A stretch of DNA of 64,000 nt from positions 5,838,283 through 5,902,282 of the forward strand of contig NC_060234.1 in the NCBI RefSeq assembly GCF_021155775.2. The letters run 5' to 3'. The translations under genes were made by a program, and so were the position numbers. Within the stretch, counting starts at the first letter, position 1, and the number at the start of each line of letters is the position of its first letter. The notes under the pieces are model-generated. The model worked only from the letters and a program-made list of their open reading frames with translations, did not search any database and had not been told where the DNA came from. Of the stretch, positions 29,793 to 40,900 are shown one piece after another. The DNA comes from Neodiprion pinetum (taxonomy: Eukaryota > Arthropoda > Insecta > Hymenoptera > Diprionidae).

Positions 29793-30214
29793 TGTTACGT
29801 CCGTGGGTAGAGTTTACTCCTGAGCGGAAGGAGTAACCTGGTTGGCTTCGCTTTTACGTTACAGGTCAACCGGAAATCAGGATGGGATTGAATAAACTGG
29901 AGTATGTTGATATGTCGTTTATAAGTTTATTCCGTAGAACATGAGATAGCGGTCGGAATGAGTTGTGTGTTGCGAAAAGATATATATGAAGGCGAGATGT
30001 GGAATTGTCGAGTGTCAGAATAGGAGTGTCCCTCGAGACGTGAAACGGACGGGTGCAGAAAAGGTGTCACAAAGCTAGGAGTAGGGAATGGAATTTGAAG
30101 AGTAAGCGTGATAGTGAATAGCGTGAGACTACGTAGAGATAAGAGGACAGGACAGAACTGTGGGAGAGTTAGCGAGTAGGAAAAATAGAAAGAAGTGGTA
30201 TGTTGGACGTAACA
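29793..30214 (-). repeat. 5' LTR (422 bp)
   Basis: Reads as identical to the LTR at 19612-20033. On the element strand it holds a TATATA box near 29986, and 27-29 nt downstream an arthropod-type initiator TCATTC with the predicted start at about 29959. AATAAA follows shortly after. This copy should drive the genomic RNA. Confidence 0.97.
29956..29988 (-). promoter_or_regulatory. LTR core promoter: TATA box and initiator
   Basis: TATATAT and TCATTC are placed so that the A of TCA falls 27-29 nt after the TATA box, matching the insect TATA-Inr arrangement (TCAKTY initiator). Confidence 0.65.
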
Positions 30215-30218
30215 TATG
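30215..30218. repeat. Target-site duplication TATG, right copy
   Basis: Matches the four bases at 19608-19611. It is followed by a T-rich tract that made up the pre-insertion site. Confidence 0.9.
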
Positions 30219-31460
30219 TATTTTTTTTTTTTATTTTTTTTTTTTTGTTCTCACCGATCAAAACCGTAGGCGTAACCGCAACCCGTAGGTGATGTATTAC
30301 CCTGAAGATGAGACAAAACTACTCACACGCAACGCGAGTCGTGGGACGTTTTTAAAGAGAGTGTCCAACGCCTCTAGCGATCGGCGAGATAATAATTGTC
30401 GGTTAACCTCTTCACAGACTTTCTTACCCGTAGATACTCGCTCGGGTCTCAGTTTTTAACTGATCGAGTGCTTCGGGCTCACCAGAAGTGAGACGCCCGC
30501 TGCGTTTCGACTCGAGAAGAGCCAATCGATTTTTTTCGCAAGTCAAAAAATCCTTACAGTCATTATACTCGGTCTGTCAATCAGTTCTGACGGCTCTCTG
30601 TCTTTCTCGGTTCTTATCCGCGGGCAAAATATCTACAGACATTGTTATCCATCAAGATATTAGGCGATTCGATCGTATAATTTTTCCTTCCGAAATATTG
30701 TCGTGGAAGCCAAAAGACTCGCAACGCGATGCTTGGAGTGCCGGAAGTTTGAAAAAACGATGAATTATTTATAGTTTCGTAAACTTTCGAGAATAGTCGC
30801 AAAACATGTACAAAACGTACCAAAAGACGAATCGTTAAAGCGTGCAGAATTACGCCTGGCATCCGAAAGAACGCGCTTTAGGTATGGTATATGGTGGGTA
30901 AAGGTAAGGAGGACTGTCTCCGTGCATAGAAAGTGTCCATAAAATACAGTACAATTAAGACGACGTTGCTGTAGCAAAAGTTTCACATTTAAAAGGAACA
31001 CGCCCATCGTTGCAACCTAATTGGGGTCGATACATCGGTGAAAAAAATAATTAAGGTTGAATGATGAATTGGAATTTTTCAACCTGATTAATTTATGAAA
31101 AATTACTTTCACACTTTAAATTGTCCTACAAATAACACCAAATTATATTAACATACCGTTGGTTGAAAAAAAGACAATATGTTGCTTCAACAATATTGAT
31201 AATTGCGAAGTGAAAAAACTTTTTCTAAAAACTTTGATTGTGTATTGAAATTTTTCTTTAAAACGATGGCGTATCAACAAAGTCTAAATTGGCAATTTCT
31301 TATAGTACATTGGGTACATTTTCATTTTACTACGTTAGCAATTGACCATGCATTTACGGCTAAAAAGTGTAATAAAATTCAACTAATCTAGTCTTTGCGA
31401 CTACTTCTAATTTTACTACCTCCCTTTGACATACTTCGCTTCATCTATATACACACACGC
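30219..31460. other. T-rich and non-coding flank
   Basis: Poly-T tracts at about 30221-30246 are followed by unremarkable DNA. Open frames of up to about 90 codons occur on both strands with no recognisable motif. Confidence 0.5.
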
Positions 31461-31522
31461 ATATATATATATATATATATATAGAGAGAGGAATTTTGCT
31501 AATGAACAATCGTTGGTCTAAC

Positions 31523-31559
<37 letters not shown>
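31461..31559. repeat. Two (AT)n microsatellites
   Basis: AT runs occupy 31461-31483 and 31526-31559, with about 40 bp of unique sequence between them. TA-rich degenerate sequence continues to about 31603. Confidence 0.95.
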
Positions 31560-31565
<6 letters not shown>

Positions 31566-31603
31566 TATGTATAATATTATAATATATAATATATAATATA
31601 TGT

Positions 31604-31938
31604 ATTAACTAGAAGAATTCAGTAAACCACGTATCGTTGAAAAAACTGTTTCAATCTCGACGCAAAATCAGTTTCTTCGGTTGACTCTACTTTTTTAGAT
31701 AAATAGGGCTTTAACATCAATTTATTGTTGCACAAGCATTAAATTTTCGCAACAGTTACCTAGAAAATATAGTAACAGTGATGATAATGAGAAAGAATAG
31801 TGACGGATACCAGACTTTCTGGTAACAGCTAGAAAACTAATTTTCATTTTTTACCTAGAAATATATTTTTCAATTGTGGTAAAAAATGAAAATAGCTGAG
31901 GACTGAGCGATAACCCGAACTGAAAATTTTTCTCAGTG
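31604..31938 (-). mobile_element. MITE-like family A copy 2 (end-truncated, internally deleted)
   Basis: It lacks the first ~25 bp of the terminal repeat, where it abuts the AT-rich repeat, and roughly 90 bp of the centre. The other end reads TTTTTCTCAGTG. The rest is collinear with the family. Confidence 0.8.
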
Positions 31939-32646
31939 TACATTTCGAATCGTTAAATTCAGTAAAATACTTTCTCTGCAAAAATGTGTCAATTTTCGAA
32001 GACGATTCATCGCAAGCACGTTGTGACAATTATTAGTAATGAATAAAAATTACCTTAAAAGCACCTTTGAGAACTTTGGCACAGTGTTTGGTTGGTAAGT
32101 CGAAGTCGTGCTTTGGTTCATCCGCAGGTCGCTTCGGGCCGTTTTGCGTTTAGTCGCAGCTATCGTTGAAACCAACGCGTATCACTTTCACAAACGTCGA
32201 GTGAAACCACAGAAATTCACACATAAATTTTAATCGTTTGCATCGCGAATCCGAACAACGTGTAATCACCGCGCCGCGTCTACCGATCGACTGACTCTGA
32301 ATCGACGCTGAATCGTCAGCCCTTATTTACCCAAGATCTCAAAGTCGCTTCGGACGCTTTGTTTCCAAAACAAATGGGTCGTGTCCCGAATAACCTGATA
32401 CGCAGATTATCTAAGCTTGTGTTCCTAGAGTCGATTTTCGCGCTACTACGTCAATTCCTCACAGGTTAAAGTCGGAACTGATTCGATTCAGTTAAAAATA
32501 TGCCTGTAGAAAGTGTTGAATGCAAATAAAACAGTGTTATCTTTTGTCACCTGTATTCTGACTTTCGGACGATAAAAAAAAATTTGATCGAGTTTTTAAC
32601 AGAGAATTGACAAGTGTTTAGTGAAAATCTGTTAGCATGATTAACA
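31939..32646. other. Non-coding interval between two family A copies
   Basis: No open frame or repeat is supported. The segment at 32100-32460 is CpG-richer than its surroundings. Confidence 0.45.
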
Positions 32647-33077
32647 CACTGAGAAAAATATCGTTTGTTATAGTAACTAGAAAAATTCAGTAACACAGGT
32701 ATCGTTAAAAAAAACTCTTTGAATATTGTTGGAATTACGAAAAACGAGCTACGCGTAACTATTTTGCGTTACTGTCGATCCTTTTTTTGGTAATTGCAAT
32801 GCAAAATCAGTTTGTTCGGTTTACTCCACTTTTTTAGTTGAATAAGGCTTTAATGTCAATTTATTTTTGCACAGGCATTAAATTTTCACTACAGTTACAA
32901 GAAAATCTAGTAAAAATGATCGTAATTAGAAAGAATGGTAACGGATACCAGACTTTGCGGTCACAGCTAGAAAACCGATTTTCATTTTCTACGTAGAACT
33001 ATGTTTTTCGATTGTGGTAAAAAATGAAAATAGTTAAGGACCGAGCGGTAACCGGAATTAAAAATTTTTCTCGGTGT
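32647..33077 (-). mobile_element. MITE-like family A copy 3 (full length)
   Basis: Starts CACTGAGAAAAAT and ends TTTTTCTCGGTG over 431 bp, collinear with copies 5, 6 and 9 in the opposite orientation. Confidence 0.88.
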
Positions 33078-34907
33078 ACATCCGCCTTCCATAGAATGGT
33101 CGAATCGAGGATACATAACTCTGCTCGCCATAATTTGAGGGATTGTTTGCAGCGGGGTGAAGAATGAAGCATCAGCCCCGCTGGTCTCACGGTGTGAGTC
33201 GGGCTCTCTCCTCTTTCCCTCTCTCTCTCTACGGCGCAGTAGGAGCCTAATAAGATGTAACTAAATTATGATTGGATTCATCATTGCTGTTCACCGTTCA
33301 GGAATTGGCAATCTTACCGGTGAAACTAATACGTCGTAGTTATCGTACCGACGGACAGTAGATTGCCGGCTGATGGGTCATTTTATGTGAAGCGTGATAC
33401 AAACTGTATGGTAGTCAATGAGTTATTGCTAACTGTACAACAAAACAGAAGTCACAAGCTATGCTTTCGGTCCGACTAACTGCCCCGTGCGGATACGTGC
33501 ACGCGATAAGAAAAAAGAGAGGAAATAAAAAAAAAAAAAAAAGACGGCATGCGTGTTTCTTCCATTTTCTTTCTTCTTGTTTTTTTATTCTGCATTTATA
33601 CTCTCACGCGGAGGGTACGGATGCTGAATTAGCGGATGATACTGCTTTTTTCTGATTCGGTACCGAGGAAGGTGGGAAATGAAGGCATGAATGTATTGTA
33701 AGAAAAAAAAAAAAAAAAATTTGGTGTGGACTTCTACGGAATATTTTTCTCGTGTCAATCCAACACTATCTGACGTTCAAGTTCTCGGTCACTGTTGGTC
33801 AATTTTAACTCGGCCAATTTTTTACAGTGTTAGCTTTTAAACAAAAGATGAAAAACCCTGATCCGTTGATCCCTTGATCATAGTTGTAACGCCTCGCGAC
33901 GAGTGCAAGAAACGAAATAATCGAGCTTCCGCTTCTCTGTTTCGCCACATCCTTTTGTGCGGTTTTCATCCTCCACCCATTTCTCTTTCTTTCTCTCTCT
34001 GGCATCACGGGTCTAGTGATTTTCTATGCAAAGAGACAAAGTGGAGAACGGAGATCGAGACAAGGAATGAAAGGAGAAAAAAAACTTTTCACCCGTAATG
34101 ATAAGGTTACCCTGAAATCAGAAGCTGGTTGCCAGACCGCAGACGAGCGCTGGGACCACCCCGGAGGATAATTGTCTTCCGTCTGTTGCAGACACCAAGG
34201 ATGATTCAAACGGCCAAGAGATGCGCGCGGGTTGTGACAGGACGAGGTTTGAGGGACCCCAAATCTTCCACGGCGTTTGACGATAAGAGAACGGGCCGGG
34301 CAGGTCCTTCAGATTCTGGGCAAGATTCGCCTTTTCGCTTCCCAAATTTTCTGATCGATCACCCGTCGCGTTCTGGTAGCTCTTTCCCCTTCGTCCAAGG
34401 GTTGCCAGGGGTGATGATACCGTTTTGTTTCACCCAAGCCCACCCAGGTCACGACGCGTAGGACAGGTATAAATATAAGGACTCGCGACCTACCGCACAA
34501 GCCGCCTTTTTTCTAGTAAATTGGGGCTAAGGACACGGAAACGTCGACACGAAAGGTGACGATTGTGAAAGGGCCCCGCAAGTAGGCGTTGACGCTATTA
34601 ACGGGGGGTTATTTTAATCAAACCTCGCCTCAACAAAGATTGAAGCGAGTATTTTGGCCTCGTGTTAATTACATATAGAGAGACGATCCTCAAGTGTCGT
34701 GGTGTCAATTAATCACCGTCTCGTACGTGTAATGCACGGCTTATAATAATCTATCGTGCATGGTTAACGACGTTATACCGTTCCGCTTGTGTCAATGCGA
34801 GTAGGTGGCAGCGGTCATGGTGGTTATGTGAATTGGGACTTGGAATTCGTGACGCGAGATCGGGTGATGGGCTCGATTAGTTCGCCTAGCCGTATTTTTA
34901 TACGCCA
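33078..34907. other. Non-coding stretch with a TATA-like site
   Basis: It contains poly-A tracts near 33525 and 33700. A GGTATAAATATAAGG sequence near 34466 sits between GC-rich flanks and could be a core promoter, but no downstream exon is recognised. Overlapping open frames of up to 110 codons lie at 34129-34461. Confidence 0.35.
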
Positions 34908-35264
34908 CACTGAGAGGAATTTCGTTTGTCGTAGTAACTAGAAAAATTCAGTAAAACAGGTATCGTTAATAAAACTGTTTGAATATCGTTGGAATTACGA
35001 AAAACTAGCTACGCGTAAACATTTTTCGCTATTGTCGATCCTTTTTTAGCATTAAATTTTTAGCATTAAATTTTCGCAACGGTTGCAAAAAAATATAGTA
35101 ACAGTGATCGTAATGAGAAAGAATAGTAACGGATACTAGACTTTTTGGTAACAGCTAGAAAACTAATTTTCATTTTCTACCTATAACTACATTTTTCGAT
35201 TGCGGTGAAAAATGAAAATAGTCAAGGACTGAGCGGTAACCGGGAATAAAAATTTCTCTCAGTG
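34908..35264 (-). mobile_element. MITE-like family A copy 4 (internally deleted)
   Basis: Both ends are present (CACTGAGAGGAAT and TTTCTCTCAGTG). About 70-95 bp of the centre are missing and a TAGCATTAAATTT block is duplicated at the junction, suggesting a repaired gap. Confidence 0.85.
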
Positions 35265-35914
35265 CATTGATGAAAATCAAGCCGAAAAATCTCTTCACGC
35301 TTTTAACCCCGGTACGGTACCACAAATACGAAAGTTTATCGAATGGAAAGGAAATACGAGTGAGAAGTGGAAGGAATATTAAATGCTAGAAGTAACGTTA
35401 GCTAGACCCAAAAATTAATCAAACACAAGGCACAAGACGTTCACTTCTAACGATAAATTGTCAATCATACTCAATGCCAGATAATAATCATCGAATCGAT
35501 TTCATCCACACTAGATTCAGAATCAACCGAGTAGAAAATCAATTAAGGATCCGCTTACCTTGTTTCATCGGCGTGTCTAATACGGTTAATGTTTTTTTTT
35601 TTTTTTGCTTGCGTTTTTTTTTTTTCTTTCTTCAATCGATTAAAGGACATTCGAACGATGCCGAGAATACCTTGTGTTCGCCTAATTTCTTTGTCTGGGA
35701 TATTAAGCTGCAGGCTTTTTCATTTTTACTATTTGCAATCACGGTCATTTGTTATAAATAAGCATATAGGTTAAGATGGTTGAAAAAAAAAAAATTTCTA
35801 GCTTTTACCACTTCAAATATTGGTGTTTGATAGAAAAAAGATCTTCCCGAAAGATGAACTTTATACCTCAAGTGTAACAGATCACTTTTTTAATTCTTAT
35901 TTTCCATAACCCAT
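35265..35914. other. AT-rich non-coding stretch
   Basis: Poly-T tracts at about 35590-35630 produce Phe-rich fortuitous frames. Nothing else is supported. Confidence 0.5.
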
Positions 35915-36213
35915 GAAAGTTAAAATACTCGTAAACTATTTAATATTCTTCAATTTTATGCCTTGATCTTTGAAGCTGACCTTCGAAACTTTCCTAACTT
36001 CTATAACAAATCATGGATGTCATAATTAGAAAACTACCGATTTTCTCTTTTTCGGTTAAAATCGGTAGTTTTCAGATGACCGTAATCAACGTATGTTCTA
36101 GCGATAATAACTATGCTTTATTGTAGAAAATTGGAAAGCTTGAAGAATCAGCTTCAAGGACCCACGCATGAATTTGAAAAATATTAAACAATTTACGAGT
36201 CTTTCAACTTTTC
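35915..36213. repeat. Long imperfect hairpin with a perfect 16-bp core
   Basis: A perfect inverted repeat, GAAAACTACCGATTTT at 36029-36044 and its complement at 36058-36073, surrounds a 13-nt loop. Outside it, 35915-35994 is complementary to 36132-36213 over about 80 bp with mismatches; matching blocks include ACTCGTAAA, TTTAATATT and TTGAAGCTGA. Transcribed in either direction it would form a foldback RNA of about 300 nt. It could be a foldback transposon or a hairpin-RNA locus. Confidence 0.7.
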
Positions 36214-36427
36214 AGCAAAACGTAAAATTTTACCACGATAAAGGTATGAGAAATTAAAACTAAAGGAGCGACTTATTAGACTTGAGCTAGAGAGCTCATC
36301 TTTTGGAAGGATCTTTATTCCATCATATACTAAAATTTGAGAAAGTATGCGAGAAACAAACTCTGTGTTTTTTTTTTTTAAATCACCCCAATATAAGTAT
36401 ATATGTACTTATGTATAAATTCATTAC

Positions 36428-36639
36428 CCAGGAAATGTCGAACGCCTGCAGCAGGTTCAAGCCTTGGACGAGGAAGGGGTTCAGCAGGGCACCGATCATC
36501 CGGGTTCGGTGAAGCTCTGCACGATCGCCGGGGCACATAATGATCCGAACTGATCGTACAATCATTTCCTCTGATTGATCTGATTAGTCCGTCCGAGGTA
36601 GGTCGACCGGTAAATGATCCGAGCGATCTCAATCAGCTT
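36428..36639 (-). other. Candidate exon, function unknown
   Basis: The 212-bp segment is GC-richer than its AT-rich flanks. On the minus strand it is bounded by a good acceptor (T-run then TTCAG, ending at 36640) and a donor GTAATG starting at 36427. From an ATG at 36565 it stays open for 46 codons to the donor, with a hydrophobic MIGALLNPFLVQGLNLL segment. Upstream of that ATG the frames contain stops, so it could be a first coding exon with 5' leader. I do not recognise the protein, and a chance arrangement is possible. Confidence 0.3.
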
Positions 36640-36949
36640 CTGAAAAAAAATCAGATGAAATAAATAAAGCACAATATTACCTTCGCAATCTCGCCCGCAC
36701 CTCCCACGAAGAAATGAATTTCTTCGGCTCGATGCAGAAGAAGAAATAAAAGGATATCGAGTATAAATTTTGGTCAATGATCTAGAGGGAAATTCGCACG
36801 AATCACATCAGTGATTGAAATTTTTCTGATCGTATTTTTGTATCTGCTGACAATCTTTTTATATGACGAAATAATAAAACCGAAGTGAGAATTATGCTAT
36901 CATATTTTTTCTAATTTTATTAATTCACTCTTCGTAGAACCACACGTAT
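36640..36949. other. AT-rich non-coding stretch
   Basis: No feature is supported apart from the acceptor-side flank of the candidate exon. Confidence 0.5.
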
Positions 36950-37956
36950 GGGAGTAAGAGATCAGAAAAACCGAAAATCACAATGGCCAGAATTCCGAAT
37001 TTAATAAACCAGAATAACAAATATGAGAGAACAGATACTATCAGAAATTTTAAATCCCGAATGGTGCCCAATAAAAAGCTGCAGTTTACCTAAAATGTAT
37101 TTGGTAGAGTTTTTATCATTATCCGAACCGACTTACTTCAGAAAACGTTGATCCAAGAATTCAGAGATCCAAAATTTAATAATATATAGAGTCAATATTC
37201 TAGAGAACGAATTTGTAGAAAGTTTCATATTCTCAAATGACCAAATATTATAAAAATAAAAGTTAGAACTTGATCATCTAGAAACGGCAGAAAACAGATA
37301 TCCGGAATGTAGAAGGGTCATTATTCAGAATCGTACAATTCAGAAAGATCGGTATTCCGAAAGTAACCGACTAATCTATTTTGACTTGCAAAATGTTTTA
37401 TATACAGAATCAAACAAATTCTTACGTGCATTGGGCGTATCTTTTCATCTGCAATATTTTTGTCTCATTAAAAGATTGAATACGACTTTTGATATCGTAA
37501 ACTTATATTTCTTGGCTTCCAATACGATATGAGTTATCGACTCTGCTGATGTATTGCGATTCTTCATTCCGACGATTCTGACATACTGCAATTCTATATT
37601 CCGAGCCTTCTATGAGATTACGAGTTCTAACCATTCTGTGGGAGTTCTAACCATTCTGATTCTTGATCCTTCGCATTTATGAATTCAAGTAGACGAAATT
37701 GTACTTTATGATCCATCCGAAAGTTATTTGTTTGTGCTTGCCTCATTCTGCTAATGGCCTTTCAAAATTGTCACCAGTCGTGTATTCTAAATTCTATAAC
37801 TTAAAATTTCGGTACATTTATATTCTATTTTCATTATTTCTGGCTTAATGAAGATTCACCATTTTATTCTTTCGCGATTGTGAGTTTTCGATTTATTTAT
37901 TTTCAGAATTCTGACCATTCTGATTTTTGGTCTTTCTGATTTTTTACCGGCACCCG
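36950..37956. mobile_element. About 1-kb inverted-repeat element (related to family C)
   Basis: The left end and the reverse complement of the right end share about 60 bp with the pattern ATCAGAAARACC.AAAATCA followed by AATGGYCAGAATTCYGAA. The interior is AT-rich, has many ATTCNGA words, and shows no coding potential. A related block sits inside the element at 17884-18364, so they may be members of one diverse family. The exact ends and any target duplication are uncertain. Confidence 0.5.
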
Positions 37957-37962
37957 AATGAA

Positions 37963-40900
37963 ACGTACCTACTTCTAGCGTTAATGAATCGGGCAAAGAA
38001 GTATGAATGACGGTTGACGGCTGTCCGTTTGTTTCATATGCGTCCAATTACACCCAGCTGCCCGTATTGCACGCGTGCACGTGCGTGAGAAGCTGGCACG
38101 CGATCATCGCTGTCACGCTAACGCCTTCCTCGACGATTAGCGAGGAAGAATCTTACCGGACAAAATTCCAGTGGTCATCGAAGAGGCCGATAAAAAAGTA
38201 TATTTCTCAAATCACGACGCAGATTTCTCAATAATAATTCACGTAACATGGTTTGTTGGAAGGTGTACGACCGAGCAGAGGTCGATTGTGAAATGGCAAA
38301 TCCTGTTCGAAGGCCCGCGTTTTGAGTGGGATTAAATTATTAAACGACGAAGACAGGCGACACGGTGATTGCTGGAGAGCCTAAGAGCATTTCGATATCT
38401 AATTGTTAGCTCTATCCATCGCTCTCGGCCATCGCACATATATATCTGACATGTTGAACGCGGATAGAAACGCGCGTAGAAGCGCATTGGACCGTTAAAG
38501 TAGAAATGGACTATTTACGTACAGGGAGGAGGAGCCGAGGCGTTTTGTTTCACGTTTCCCACAATTAATCATTTACTGGTCCGAAACAATTAGCCCGCTC
38601 ATTAGGTGTACCAGAGGCGGGCGAACATCAGTCTCTCCGTCCTACGGATAGCCGGCAACTCAACCTGTTCGCGTTTACCACTCGAATTATAAACCGTCCG
38701 AGTCAAAGTTCAAATACGAAGTGCAAGATCCTCCTACGCTCTGCCCGAAGATCGTTTCCTTCCGGCGTTTTTCACTTGGTTCAAAATAAAAAAACAACAA
38801 GAAACTGAACGAATCACTCTGCGGCAATCAAAAGTTCCGTTCGAACATTAGCTACCGCTACACGGTGCAAGACCCGTCAGGATAATGTCCCGCTGCAAAA
38901 CGATCCTCGACTGATTATTCGCCTTCTTCCGGTCCGCGCTGTTGGTGGTCCGAGCGGATGATACTCGATGGAGAGGAAACAGATAGGCGAGTGGAAGTTC
39001 GGCGATATTTTCAGACCCGGTAATCATCATCCGCAGTCGAGAGACTCGCCATCTCACATCTGCTTCGATATCGAAGGTACCGCGACCCAAGGACCAAAAG
39101 CTCGAACGCGTCCCGATCAAAGGAAGGGAGGCTTACCTGAGGAAATCGTCGGCCACACCCCCCGCGCCCTGTGGGTCGAAGGGACGAACGTCTCGTGTGA
39201 AAGTCCTGGTGAAATGCCTGCTCCTTTGTCACCGTGCAGAGTCGAGAAGCGTTTTTGCCATTCCCTCTTTGCTCGTTCGACTTTCTTTTACCGACCCGAG
39301 GCACCGGATTGCTTGTCTAGATTTCGGCCGAGCATTGGAAGTCGAAAATCGAAAGCGACTGCTCCTCCGGATCGAGGAATCAACTCGACTTCTCGAAGAT
39401 CTCGTGGGTGTGGAAGGCGAGCATGTGAATGGCGCAAGGCTCTGGCACACATGCTCGCGAGGTGAACCCTAACCCGTCACGATTCAACCTTATACTTGAA
39501 ACACCGCGCTACTTGGCCTGGAAACTACTGTCCACCCATCAAACGTCTCGCGATGTTTTTATACGTCGAAGGATCCTCTGGTTACCTCCAAAAGTTTATC
39601 CTCCGGTACGGTTTTGCGCGGAGAACGAAACGTACCGTGACTCCGGACCTTGCGCCACCTCGGGGAAGCTCGTGGTGAGCTTTTCAGAATAGAGTTGAGA
39701 GTCCGCCGTGCGGACACGATCATGGACACGAGAGTCGAGGTTCGGTCTCGTGCATATATGAGCCACGCCGGTTACAGGATCATTTTGATTGATCGGGCAA
39801 TATGGCGCTGGAACCCCCCGTCGTTCCTGCATTACTGGCTACGACGTGGAAAAATGATCGGATTGAGACGCACTCATCAATCGCACGCCTCGAGGCTCGA
39901 CTCCGACCGGCCTCACGTTCACGATCATCGGGACCTCGGTATAACACCACGTATGCCATCAACCGCGTTCCTTCTTCCTCCCTCTGCATCCCCCGTTACC
40001 TAGCTACAAATTATCAACTGAGGTCTATATTAGACGAGCCGAAAATCCTTCGGCTGTGAAGCCGTTTGTGCGTCAACTTTTCAACGGAGCTTTTAACATG
40101 GTATTATAAATGGAATGACACTTGTAAATACATTGCGATATCCTTGGTCCTGTATTATCGACGGCTTGACGGCTCGAGCAACTATTTAGAACATACAGCA
40201 GTTCTTAGTCAAAATACCAAGGTATCATGCGAACATTCCATTTCTGACCACGAGCCACTCTACGGAAATACGTCGGGGCGATGAGTCGCCTAAATACCTC
40301 GTAGAAATCGTGCCATTAAATTTTTTTTCTTATCAATTTCTCAACTTCGTTATTGATATTGTATAAAATGTAACCGGTATCAATATAATCAACATCGTCT
40401 GAGAACCTTGTGGGAATATTTTCAACAACATTAACTCAACTTTAAACATCAATCTACCGTCTTCGGAACCAGGGAAATCATCGAGAACCGAAATCGGAAA
40501 TTAACGAATTCGTAATCCTACCGTGTCACTATTCGTTAATTAATTTCATAAAACAAGACGAGGGCCAAAAATCGTGTAAATCACATGTAATTTTCGATGC
40601 CTTTTGCTTTCTCAATCAAAATCTTATAAATTTAGCGTCAACAATTTTTTGAAATAATTTGGAATCTCTCGTGAAAAATTTAATTATTGTTTAGAGCTAC
40701 GTAGATTATTTTCTGTTTCAACTTGTAGGCCGACAGGCGTATTTTATGCATACGCATGGTGTGTGAATGCATGTGTTGTGTCCGTCCTTTTTTCTGTTTT
40801 TTTTTTTTTTTGATCCTGAAATAAGCAATATTTCTGCCAAGGCTTTTTGAATAAATCGATAAAACTCATTATTAATAATATTGTGTGTAAAGAATTTCAA

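Larger units (their letters stand above)
19612..30214 (-). mobile_element. Complete env-bearing Ty3/Gypsy endogenous retrovirus with macro-domain pol
   Basis: This 10,603-bp element lies on the minus strand. In its own 5' to 3' order it has LTR, tRNA-Leu primer site, leader with splice donor, gag, pol overlapping gag in the -1 frame, env, G8 tract and LTR. The LTRs read as identical and TATG flanks both ends. All three long frames are open, so the insertion is recent and may still be competent. Pol order (protease, RT, RNase H, integrase with a GPY module) and the env place it with env-containing insect Gypsy elements (errantivirus-like). It is longer than the usual 7-8 kb mainly because of about 1.9 kb between RNase H and integrase that encodes basic repeats and two macro domains. 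No chromodomain is present. Confidence 0.97.
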
